29,178 nucleotides of DNA. Origin: CAJXZP01 sp049606935. GTDB taxonomy: Bacteria; Bacteroidota; Bacteroidia; Flavobacteriales_G; Salibacteraceae. Within the stretch, counting starts at the first letter, position 1; each line of letters starts with the position of its first letter. The position numbers were made by a program, and so were the translations under genes. This document shows positions 16,303 to 23,436 of the stretch, piece after piece. A model generated the notes under the pieces. That model searched no databases and was not told where the DNA came from. It saw only the letters and a program-made list of their open reading frames with translations. Where the stretch lies: assembly GCA_049606935.1 (NCBI GenBank), contig JBMYWA010000023.1:1-29178 (forward strand), read 5' to 3'.

Positions 16303-17615
16303 TCTTCTGGCTCCGGCTTTTTTAAGTTTTCCGTTTCAATTCCAAGTTCATTGGTCACTATATCTTTAATAACGTCATCCTCAAATGTGGGGTTAGGGTC
16401 AAAGAAATCGTCTCGTACAAATTCTTCTTCATTTTCTTGACTGTTTTTAATTAAAGACCAGGTCATTAGTAAACTGGTAGCTAGAATAACATATAATAAA
16501 ATTCCATTTTCAAAACCTGGAATGTTGAACTCTTGTGGAATAGCAAAAAATAGAAGAACTGTAATTAAACCCCTTGGGGCTATTAAAACTTGCGGAAATA
16601 ATTCCTTTCCTGCTGTTACCCTAAGAAACAGCCAGCGTAGCCCAAAAGTTAAGCCCAAAATAGCAATGCTTTGAAAAAATACAGTAATACTTACTAGCTG
16701 CGATAAAAGAATGGTGGTACCAAAGATTACAAAGAAAAAAGTCCTTACAATAAATGCAGACTCAATAGTAATTAGCCTAAAATCATTCAGAATTTTACCC
16801 AGAGCATCCTCATCAATTAGTTTTTTAAGAGGTCCTCTAAAAAACACCTTTGGGTTGTTAAGTACCAATCCAAATACTAAAATAATAAGTAGCGAAGAAA
16901 GATGATTTAATTTGCCAATAGCATAAAGTAAAATAAGCACACTAATCAAAAGAAAAAGCTTTACGTTGGATTTGATTTTTTGAAAAACTAATATGAGAAT
17001 ATAACTTGCCAATAAAGAAACTCCAACCGTTAATCCTACGCTAGAACCTAAAGAACCCCAAAAAGAAGCGGTAGATTCGGGCTCAAACTGTTGAATCATA
17101 AGGTAGAAAAAAGTTATTCCAAGAATATCAGAGAATGTACTTTCGTAAATCATGAATTCCTTTTTATCTTCTTCTAATCCATGTACTGAAGGTAGAACAA
17201 TGGCACTACTTAAAATGGATAGCGGAATAGCGTAAATTAAAGATCGTTCAAAGCCTCCATCTAGAAAAATATCCAATACCCCACCAATAGCAAAAGAAGA
17301 AGCTACTAAGCCTAAAAACGCGACTAAAAAGGATCTCCACAATATGGGCCATTTTTCTTTTTCTAGTTTTAGATCAAGGGCAGCCTCTAATACAATCATT
17401 ATTAACCCAACAATACCTAAAATCTCTAAAAGAGGCATTAAATCCTTTTCTAAAAAGTGTAAGGATTCATCAATTAGGTTAATAATTATTCCTAAAACTA
17501 TAAGTAGTAAAACAGAAGGTATATTCGTTTTTTTAGAAACGAGATTAAATAAGTACGAAAAAATAGTAATTATTGAAATCCCTATTAATAGGTGGTATGG
17601 AGAAATTCCGTTCAT
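16299..17615 (-). CDS. cation:proton antiporter (Na+/H+ exchanger family)
   Basis: Polytopic membrane protein of 438 residues, predicted to exchange Na+ or K+ for H+. About 12 hydrophobic segments span residues 8-385, followed by a charged tail rich in Glu and Asp (about 390-438). Family features are the N-terminal IPSVLLLIVLGII (32-44), ALDLKLEKEKW (79-89) and AIPLSILSSAIVLPSV (129-144). The cation-site region reads ESTFSDILGI (158-167), with Ser162-Asp163 where classical CPA1 exchangers have Asn-Asp. The ATG at 17615 is preferred to an in-frame GTG 6 nt upstream. It is the first gene of a two-gene unit with the MORN/TonB_C protein. Which ion it carries cannot be told. Confidence 0.88.
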   Translation of the reverse strand: MNGISPYHLLIGISIITIFSYLFNLVSKKTNIPSVLLLIVLGIIINLIDESLHFLEKDLMPLLEILGIVGLIMIVLEAALDLKLEKEKWPILWRSFLVAFLGLVASSFAIGGVLDIFLDGGFERSLIYAIPLSILSSAIVLPSVHGLEEDKKEFMIYESTFSDILGITFFYLMIQQFEPESTASFWGSLGSSVGLTVGVSLLASYILILVFQKIKSNVKLFLLISVLILLYAIGKLNHLSSLLIILVFGLVLNNPKVFFRGPLKKLIDEDALGKILNDFRLITIESAFIVRTFFFVIFGTTILLSQLVSITVFFQSIAILGLTFGLRWLFLRVTAGKELFPQVLIAPRGLITVLLFFAIPQEFNIPGFENGILLYVILATSLLMTWSLIKNSQENEEEFVRDDFFDPNPTFEDDVIKDIVTNELGIETENLKKPEPEE

Positions 17616-17679
17616 GGGCACAAGATATAGAAATAAGCAATAACCCTCAATTGTTTACATCAAGGAAGTGTCAATTGTT

Positions 17680-18498
17680 TTACTTGGTTTCAGCCAAGTT
17701 CATTCTTATTTGATGACCTATTTGTAAAAAACTAGTTTCAAAAAGATAGTCTAATTTGTCATCATACGAAGAAGAACTTTGAGTAACAAGTCCGCTGTGT
17801 ATTACCTTTCCTTCCACATTAACAATACTGTAATGCACTTTTAAAATACGGGCGTAATTATCACTTTGTAAACTAATTTGATCTACATGGGTAGGAATTA
17901 CCATTTCGTACTGATTAATAAAAATGAACGTTGAGGCTTTGTACTTTTGATTTAATACAAAAAGAAAATCGGGGTTTAACACCGTAATATTTGTGTACTG
18001 CGGGTCAGATTCAGGATTACTCACAATCTGGCCATTTTCCATATATGTACCCTTTCTTGGAGCGTCTTGAGGTTTTTTCTTAGGGAGTTTTTTCTTCCAT
18101 TTATTTAATGTGGTTTCTTCTTTTTTCCGCTCTGGTACTAATTCATATTTGTACTGGATGGATTCGTAAACAAAATTCATGTCCTCTTCAAACTTTGATA
18201 AGCTTTCAGGAATCACTCCTGAAGGTAAACTATCATTGAAAGCGGTAGCTACTTGAAACGCTAAAGTAGACAAGGTGGTATCTCTTAAAGTATTGAAGTC
18301 AAGATTATTGGTTTCAATCATTTGACGATCAAAGAAAGAGTTATATAAACGTTTACTAGCTGGGATGACTAAAAAGTCAACCGTCATGGTATCCGAGGAT
18401 AATTGAGCTCTACGGTTTTCTGTATTGTACGTATCTTCTTGAGCAAAAACGAAACTTGCTGAAATTATGGCGAGTATTACTAATCCAATTTTTTTCAT
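17680..18498 (-). CDS. secreted protein of unknown function, cotranscribed with rseP
   Basis: A 272-residue protein with a clear signal peptide (MKKIGLVILAIISASFVFAQ, cleavage before or at Gln20) and no later membrane helix, so periplasmic or outer-surface. The mature part starts with acidic and polar residues (EDTYNTENRR), has a basic patch KKKPQDAPRKG around 144-154 and then a likely beta-rich half with FLFVLNQKYKASTFIFINQYEM. I do not recognise the family. Its ATG overlaps the rseP stop (TAATG), so it is translationally coupled to the protease gene. A link with envelope proteolysis or stress is possible from context only. Confidence 0.8.
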   Translation of the reverse strand: MKKIGLVILAIISASFVFAQEDTYNTENRRAQLSSDTMTVDFLVIPASKRLYNSFFDRQMIETNNLDFNTLRDTTLSTLAFQVATAFNDSLPSGVIPESLSKFEEDMNFVYESIQYKYELVPERKKEETTLNKWKKKLPKKKPQDAPRKGTYMENGQIVSNPESDPQYTNITVLNPDFLFVLNQKYKASTFIFINQYEMVIPTHVDQISLQSDNYARILKVHYSIVNVEGKVIHSGLVTQSSSSYDDKLDYLFETSFLQIGHQIRMNLAETK

Positions 18499-19844
18499 TA
18501 CGATCCTAATAATTTAGAAAGGCCACTCCATAAATCGTTCCCATTTGCAAATAGCATTAATCCAACTAGTAAAATAATGCCCGTCATTTGAGCGTATTCC
18601 ATGAATTTCTCTCCGGGTTCTTTACCTGTAACCATTTCGTAAAGTAGGAAAAGCACATGTCCTCCATCCAAGGCAGGAATAGGTAGAATATTCATAAACG
18701 CGAGCACCATTGACAAGAAAGCCGTTAAACTCCAAAATCGTTGCCAATCCCAAGTAGCTGGAAATAGGCTTCCAATAGTACCAAAGCCACCAATTTGTGA
18801 AGCTCCTTCTTTGGTGAAGATTAGTTTCATTTGGCGCACATAATTGGTTAAAGTTAATTCTGCCTCTTTATAACCCGCAGGAATTGACTCGAAAAATCCG
18901 TATGTTCTGGTTTCAAAATTGAAATATTCTGTTGGGTTTTTGTTGCCTACACCCACTTTTCCAGCTTCAGAAACCTCTACGGGTAGGGTCATTAAAGTCC
19001 CGTTTCTAATAAAACCCATTTCAATGGTTTCGCTTTTATGTTTTTGAACTTCTTTTACAAAGTCAACGTAATAAGCTGCATTTTCACCATTAATGGTTTG
19101 AAATTCATCTCCTTTTTGCAGACCAGCCTTTAGTGCAGGTGAATCAGGTAAAATACTATCTGCTATAAATGGAATACGCTCAGAAAATGGGTTCTTTTCT
19201 TTGCGTGTTAGTACCTCTGCTTTAAAATCTGCAGGAATGCTAATTTTTACATCTTGCCCATTTCTAAGAACATGAACAGATTTGATATTATCATCTAACA
19301 TTAGCTCCAGAAAGATGTCGTGGTATGTCATTTCATCTGAAATAAGCACATCGTTTAGGCTAGTAATTCGATCTCCGTTTTCAAACCCTACTTCGGTCAT
19401 GTAAGGACTTACATCCACGCCATAAACAGCTTCGTTTGCCGGTAAAAACCCTTTGCCCCATGTAAAAAGAATCATGGAGTAAATAATAATACTTAGAATT
19501 ACGTTTACGGTAACACCTCCAATCATTACAATTAACCTCTGCCAAGCTGGTTTAGTTCTAAATTCCCATGGTTGTGGTTCTTGAGCCATTTGTTCGGTAT
19601 CCATTGACTCGTCAATCATACCGGATAGCTTAACGTACCCTCCTAATGGAACCCATCCAATACCATACTCCGTATCCCCTTTTTTGAATTTAAAAAGAGA
19701 AAACCAAGGGTCAAAAAACAGATAAAATTTCTCCACTCTTACCCCGAACCATTTAGCAGGTAAAAAGTGTCCTAGTTCGTGTAAAACCACTAAAATTGAA
19801 AGACTCATGATGAGTCCAAGTGCCTTGATTAGAAATTCTTCCAT
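18498..19844 (-). CDS. rseP: site-2 intramembrane metalloprotease RseP
   Basis: Zinc protease that cleaves membrane substrates such as anti-sigma factors and remnant signal peptides. The 448 residues have the zinc motif HELGH at 22-26 in the first membrane helix (His22, Glu23, His26) and the third-ligand motif NILPIPALDGGH at 385-396. Two PDZ-like domains lie between, about 135-205 and 205-295; the second has the family-typical DSPALKAGLQKGDEFQTING. Both the fold order and length fit RseP of Bacteroidota. It starts 29 nt after guaB stops and overlaps the downstream secreted-protein gene by 1 nt, so the three genes are probably cotranscribed. Confidence 0.96.
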   Translation of the reverse strand: MEEFLIKALGLIMSLSILVVLHELGHFLPAKWFGVRVEKFYLFFDPWFSLFKFKKGDTEYGIGWVPLGGYVKLSGMIDESMDTEQMAQEPQPWEFRTKPAWQRLIVMIGGVTVNVILSIIIYSMILFTWGKGFLPANEAVYGVDVSPYMTEVGFENGDRITSLNDVLISDEMTYHDIFLELMLDDNIKSVHVLRNGQDVKISIPADFKAEVLTRKEKNPFSERIPFIADSILPDSPALKAGLQKGDEFQTINGENAAYYVDFVKEVQKHKSETIEMGFIRNGTLMTLPVEVSEAGKVGVGNKNPTEYFNFETRTYGFFESIPAGYKEAELTLTNYVRQMKLIFTKEGASQIGGFGTIGSLFPATWDWQRFWSLTAFLSMVLAFMNILPIPALDGGHVLFLLYEMVTGKEPGEKFMEYAQMTGIILLVGLMLFANGNDLWSGLSKLLGS

Positions 19845-19873
19845 TAATCTATATAAATGAGTTTTGTTTAAAT

Positions 19874-21367
19874 TTAGTTTGAAGTTTCCTTCACAATTAC
19901 ATCGTGAGCTCCACCTTCAATAATACTAGTTGAAGAAACTAAGGTAAGTTTAGCATCTTGTTGCATTTCCTTTATGGAAGAAACACCACAACTACACATG
20001 GTTGATTTAATTTTTCCAAGGGTGATGTCTAAGTTGTCTTTCAGTTTTCCAGCGTAAGGAACGTAACTGTCTACACCTTCTTCAAATTTTAATGAGTTGT
20101 TTCCGCCCATGTCGTAACGTTGCCAGTTTCTAGCTCTATTAGAACCTTCTCCCCAGTACTCCTTCACATAATTGCCACCCACTACTAACTTTCTGGTTGG
20201 GCTTTCATCAAAACGAGCAAAATAACGACCCATCATTAAAAAATCAGCGCCCATGGCTAATGCTAATGTCATGTGGTAATCTTGAACAATTCCACCGTCC
20301 GAACAAATTGGAATATACTCTCCGGTTTTAGCGAAGTACTCATCTCTAGCTTCGGCAACCTCAATAATTGCAGTTGCTTGTCCACGACCAATACCTTTTT
20401 GCTCACGTGTAATGCAAATAGATCCGCCACCAACACCAACTTTAATAAAGTCGGCACCCGCTTCAGCTAAGTACATAAACCCATCTCGATCTACCACGTT
20501 ACCAGCCCCCACAAAAACGTTTGGGTGATTGGTTTTTACATGCTGAATGGTTTCTTTTTGCCATTCCGAAAAACCATCGGAAGAATCAATACACAACAAA
20601 TCAACACCGGCTTCTACTAATGCAGGAACTCGTTCTTCGTGATCTCTACTATTAATACCTGCACCAACAATTAATCTTTTTTGATCATCCAAAATCTCAT
20701 TTGGATTCATTTTATGGTTGTCGTAATCTTTTCGGAAAACAAAGTATTTTAAGTTTCCAGCATTATCAAGAATAGGCAAAGTGTTTAGTTTATTATCCCA
20801 AATAATATCATTGGCTTCGTTTAACGAAATTCCATCTTTTCCAGTAATGATATCAGCAATAGGTGTCATGAATTCTGAAACCTTTTTAGAATAATCATCT
20901 TTTCCAGAACGGTAATCACGTCCAGTAACGAGGCCAACAAATTTGCCATTTGCGCTACCATCTTCGGTAACACCAATGTTAGAAAACCCGGTTTTATTTT
21001 TTAATTTAATAACATCCAATAAAGTGGAACCTGGTGTGATATTAGCACGACTAGTAACAAAACCAGCTTTGTACTTTTTTACTGATTTCACCATTTTGGC
21101 CTGCTCTTCAATAGACTGTGACCCAAATATGAATGAAACGCCACCTTCTTTAGCTAAAGCAATTCCTAATCCATCATCAGAAACAGACTGCATAATGGCC
21201 GATACAAATGGAATGTTTAACGAAATTTTTGGTTTTTCTCCTTTCTTGTATTTAACAACAGGGGTAGATAGGTTCACATTGTCTGGAGTGTGTTCCTTGG
21301 TGGTTAAACCAGGAATGATCAGGTACTCATTGAAAGTCCTCGATACTTCGTTGATTATCTTTGCCAT
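19874..21367 (-). CDS. guaB: IMP dehydrogenase (bacteroidetal long-form GuaB)
   Basis: NAD-dependent oxidation of IMP to XMP, the committed step of GMP synthesis. From the ATG at 21365-21367 the protein has 497 residues beginning MAKIINEVSRTFNEYLIIPG. Tandem CBS domains occupy about 105-215. The catalytic barrel shows LCIDSSDGFS (258-267, with Asp261), FVGAGNVVDRDGF, and GVGGGSICITREQKGIGRG (311-329) with the nucleophile Cys318. SDGGIV and a modified flap YWGEGSNRARNWQRYD follow. This wording (GGGSICITREQ, YWGEGSNRARN) differs from E. coli GuaB and marks the divergent form common in Bacteroidota. A promoter box at 21390-21397 rules out an in-frame ATG at 21409. It heads the guaB-rseP-secreted protein unit. 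Confidence 0.93.
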   Translation of the reverse strand: MAKIINEVSRTFNEYLIIPGLTTKEHTPDNVNLSTPVVKYKKGEKPKISLNIPFVSAIMQSVSDDGLGIALAKEGGVSFIFGSQSIEEQAKMVKSVKKYKAGFVTSRANITPGSTLLDVIKLKNKTGFSNIGVTEDGSANGKFVGLVTGRDYRSGKDDYSKKVSEFMTPIADIITGKDGISLNEANDIIWDNKLNTLPILDNAGNLKYFVFRKDYDNHKMNPNEILDDQKRLIVGAGINSRDHEERVPALVEAGVDLLCIDSSDGFSEWQKETIQHVKTNHPNVFVGAGNVVDRDGFMYLAEAGADFIKVGVGGGSICITREQKGIGRGQATAIIEVAEARDEYFAKTGEYIPICSDGGIVQDYHMTLALAMGADFLMMGRYFARFDESPTRKLVVGGNYVKEYWGEGSNRARNWQRYDMGGNNSLKFEEGVDSYVPYAGKLKDNLDITLGKIKSTMCSCGVSSIKEMQQDAKLTLVSSTSIIEGGAHDVIVKETSN

Positions 21368-21389
21368 AGCTTTCGTTAAAAAAATTGCG

Positions 21390-21397
21390 CAAAAGTA
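21390..21397 (-). promoter_or_regulatory. -7 promoter box (TACTTTTG) for guaB
   Basis: Exact TAnnTTTG on the minus strand, 22 nt before the guaB ATG at 21367. It fixes the start by lying downstream of the alternative ATG at 21409. The rest of the 150-bp gap to the upstream membrane-protein gene shows no strong terminator hairpin. Confidence 0.5.
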
Positions 21398-21517
21398 ACT
21401 ATAAAACACCGTAAATACTACCTTTCAATAACTGGTTTGGGATGTGAAATTTTTGCCTGCTTTGAGTATTGAATTATGGTGATGACAGTTGTAGAGTTTA
21501 AAATTTTTCTAAAAGGT

Positions 21518-23023
21518 TCAGTCCGAGATATTCGGCATTTTTGAGTTGGAAAAAAGCTCAATTTTTGATTTAATATCACCATCTAAAACCGGAGTAATTC
21601 CTGGACTAAATGAGGTATTAAATCCATCTTTTAGGTAGGGGGAGTAGGAGTCGGGGTACGTTTTCATAAGCTTTAAAAAATAGTAAACCTTTGTGTCGAA
21701 AATGGAATCGGTTGCATGAATTTTATGGAAAATTGCGGTTGTACTACCCCATCCAATTCCTGTAATTAATTCTTGTTGTTTTGGATGCTTTTCAATTAAT
21801 GAGATTAATTTATCTGGTGAGTGTCCAAATTTATGGGCTAGCACCCAACCAGCTCCATTGTATGATGATGAGTTAGGTTTCTCGTTTCTTGGTTCCATTA
21901 TTTTTATTGTGCCAATTAACCCAGTAATAATGAAAAATGTGGATAAAAGCAGGTTGTGCCGGGTAAATTGGATTCCGTAAATAATCCATAATCCCAATAG
22001 GGGGAAAATGAAAGTCAGGTGCCGATAGGATACATAATTATTAGAATTGCCCATCTGAAAAAATGGAGAAATGGAGTATATAATTAAGAATGAAACTATG
22101 GTAATGGATGCAATTTTTATTGCGTTTGGCAAAGACTTAGTTTTATAAGAGCGGAAGAAGCCAATAATGCTAACAGAACTAAATATTAGGAATAATATTT
22201 TAGTAATGAAATGAATGGACGGTGATGAGGAGACGGAAGCTGCGTTAGCAATGGTATTTGGAACTAGGACTAGCTTTTTAATTGTGGAAATGTTCCAAAT
22301 TTGAAATTCAGTATCTCTAATGCCAAAGTCAGAGAATGTGGGTAAATGAAACCCTGGGTCAAAACTGTATCTAACCCAAAGATGCATGATTATTATGCTA
22401 AGAAAAGGAATGATCAAGGCGGGTAAATTAAATGACGTTTTTTTTAAAAACAAAAGACCAATTATTGAAACAGGAATTAGCACTAAGTTGATGTAGCTGA
22501 ACCAAATTGTAAAGGCTATAAATGAGCTAAATAAAATATGAAAAACAACATTGGCATTCCACTTTTGTAAAAAAATAAGAAGAATAAAAGGAAACATACT
22601 GGAAATGTAGTGTAAGCCAAAATTCGCTGTTCCCCAGGGAATCATAAATGGAAACGCAAATACCGTAAAAACACCAAAGGTGAATGAAACATTTCGTCTA
22701 AAAAGTATGCTAACTGTGAATAATTGAATACAACGAACAATAAAATCTACAATAAACGCAATTGAAGCTAACGCGTTGTTGTTGAGTAATTTGCTCCATA
22801 TTTTTGCTGCAATTGAGATTAATATGGATCCACCTTCATGAGGATAGTGAATTAAATTTGAGTAGTTCCAATTTCCATTTTGAATAACAATTTCCCAAGC
22901 AATATGGTCTGCTTCAGTAGCCCATGGCTCATGAAAGAAACCAAAAATAAAACGTACGAAGGAGCCAGAAATAACCAAACCTAGAATCCAATAAATGGAA
23001 ATAGAAGATTTAAAGTTCCCCAT
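21518..23023 (-). CDS. polytopic membrane protein, unknown function (GT-C-like topology)
   Basis: A 501-residue protein with about ten to twelve hydrophobic segments over residues 8-385 and a soluble C-terminal part of about 115 residues. The first extracytoplasmic loop contains HEPWATEADHIAW (31-43) followed by HYPHEGGSIL (59-68). Acidic residues early in the first loop, many helices and a soluble C-terminal domain recall GT-C glycosyltransferases, which use lipid-linked sugars. That resemblance is topological and no family is recognised. It has its own -7 box only 4 nt before the ATG and is flanked by guaB and the tRNA-Arg region, so it is probably monocistronic. Codon and base use look like its neighbours. 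Confidence 0.8.
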   Translation of the reverse strand: MGNFKSSISIYWILGLVISGSFVRFIFGFFHEPWATEADHIAWEIVIQNGNWNYSNLIHYPHEGGSILISIAAKIWSKLLNNNALASIAFIVDFIVRCIQLFTVSILFRRNVSFTFGVFTVFAFPFMIPWGTANFGLHYISSMFPFILLIFLQKWNANVVFHILFSSFIAFTIWFSYINLVLIPVSIIGLLFLKKTSFNLPALIIPFLSIIIMHLWVRYSFDPGFHLPTFSDFGIRDTEFQIWNISTIKKLVLVPNTIANAASVSSSPSIHFITKILFLIFSSVSIIGFFRSYKTKSLPNAIKIASITIVSFLIIYSISPFFQMGNSNNYVSYRHLTFIFPLLGLWIIYGIQFTRHNLLLSTFFIITGLIGTIKIMEPRNEKPNSSSYNGAGWVLAHKFGHSPDKLISLIEKHPKQQELITGIGWGSTTAIFHKIHATDSIFDTKVYYFLKLMKTYPDSYSPYLKDGFNTSFSPGITPVLDGDIKSKIELFSNSKMPNISD

Positions 23024-23027
23024 ACTA

Positions 23028-23035
23028 CAAATATA
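23028..23035 (-). promoter_or_regulatory. -7 promoter box (TATATTTG) for the membrane-protein gene
   Basis: Exact TAnnTTTG on the minus strand; only 4 nt separate it from the ATG (23021-23023). As with the alkB-like gene, the transcript would start at or next to the start codon. Confidence 0.5.
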
Positions 23036-23098
23036 GCGCTTGATTATTTTCTTGTTATTTCCATTTCTTATCTAAGTACACTTGAAACGAATGGAAAC

Positions 23099-23129
23099 AA
23101 AAAAAAGCATGAATACTTCATGCCTTTTT
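23099..23129 (-). terminator. Rho-independent terminator, detached copy
   Basis: A 7-bp stem (23107-23113 with 23117-23123, GCATGAA/TTCATGC) and 3-nt loop are followed on the minus strand by eight T (plus-strand A at 23099-23106). Five T follow on the plus strand, so it may work both ways. It sits immediately after a copy of the tRNA-Arg tail, in the same relative place as the tRNA's own terminator, but the stem sequence is different. Confidence 0.75.
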
Positions 23130-23150
23130 ACGTGTAGCTCCGCCAGGAAT
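23123..23150. repeat. 28-bp direct repeat, copy 1: detached tRNA-Arg tail (att-like)
   Basis: Identical at 27 of 28 positions to 23303-23330, exactly 180 bp away. 23135-23150 corresponds to the last 16 nt of tRNA-Arg and 23123-23134 to its trailer. No tRNA body precedes it: the expected 5' portion bears no resemblance to a tRNA. The mismatch is at 23139 (T, versus C at 23319). It looks like the far attachment site of an element integrated in the tRNA 3' end. Confidence 0.7.
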
Positions 23151-23226
23151 AACTTCTTTCCTTGTTTTTCCTCCCTCAATAACAGCCCAAATTAAAAGGA
23201 TTGCCTCCTATCGTCAGCCTTCGGTA

Positions 23227-23283
23227 TTGTTGTACTAGACCTAAATGTTCAAGCCAGCTTGACATTTATTCCTAATACAACAA
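23227..23283. repeat. 57-nt imperfect inverted repeat in the 180-bp unit
   Basis: Outer arms 23227-23238 (TTGTTGTACTAG) and 23272-23283 (CTAATACAACAA) differ at one position, which becomes a G-U pair in minus-strand RNA. After a 4x4 internal loop, inner arms AAATGTTCAAG and CTTGACATTT pair with one bulged base around a short loop. The structure lies just downstream of the tRNA terminator on the minus strand. It could be an RNA hairpin or a recombination or transposon end; no family is recognised. Confidence 0.55.
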
Positions 23284-23309
23284 AAGGACATCTTTCGATG
23301 TCCCTTTTT
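23282..23309 (-). terminator. Rho-independent terminator of tRNA-Arg
   Basis: A 7-bp stem (23286-23292 with 23297-23303, GGACATC/GATGTCC) and 4-nt loop, followed on the minus strand by TTTT. It begins about 12 nt after the 3' end of tRNA-Arg, so it should end its transcript. Five T on the other side allow bidirectional function. Confidence 0.75.
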
Positions 23310-23330
23310 ACGTGTAGCCCCGCCAGGAAT
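23303..23330. repeat. 28-bp direct repeat, copy 2: tail of the intact tRNA-Arg (att-like)
   Basis: Partner of 23123-23150. It covers the last 16 nt of the tRNA (T-stem 3' side, acceptor 3' strand, discriminator) plus 12 nt of trailer. Position 23319 encodes G69, which wobbles with U4 in the acceptor stem; the detached copy has A there, which would give a U-A pair. Confidence 0.7.
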
Positions 23331-23386
23331 CGAACCTGGATCCTAGGTACCGGAAACCCATATACTATCCATTGTACTACGGAGCC
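23315..23386 (-). tRNA. tRNA-Arg, anticodon CCG
   Basis: A 72-nt cloverleaf folds on the minus strand. The acceptor stem is GGCTCCG with CGGGGCT (two G-U pairs), the D-stem GTAC/GTAT, the anticodon stem TGGGT/ACCTA and the T-stem CCAGG/CCTGG with loop TTCGATT. The loop TTCCGGT gives anticodon CCG, reading the arginine codon CGG. CCA is not encoded. Upstream on the minus strand, TTTG (23426-23429) and TATTTA (23403-23408) are spaced like a weak -33/-7 pair. A terminator follows at 23282-23309. Confidence 0.93.
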
Positions 23387-23436
23387 AATTAGCTTGCGAA
23401 TGTAAATAGTGGTCTGTTATATTTACAAATGAAATT

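Noticed and set aside
21368..21409. Upstream start for guaB (ATG at 21409)
   Set aside because: The exact -7 box lies downstream of this ATG, and IMP dehydrogenases of this group start at MAKIINEVSR.
23135..23206. Second tRNA-Arg gene or tRNA pseudogene
   Set aside because: Only the last 16 nt match the tRNA. The preceding bases cannot form D or anticodon arms and are not similar to the intact tRNA.
23176..23265. 29-codon minus-strand reading frame (starts MSSWLEHLG)
   Set aside because: It overlaps the structured inverted repeat, has no promoter or recognisable family, and is short enough to arise by chance. Noted only as a possible decayed remnant.
23227..23283. Integron attC-like site
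   Set aside because: The folded shape (outer arms, internal loop, inner arms with one bulged base) recalls attC. However, attC needs AAC in the 5' arm and GTT in the 3' arm; here GTT is in the 5' arm and AAC in the 3' arm on either strand, and the RYYYAAC/GTTRRRY boxes do not match. No integrase is nearby.
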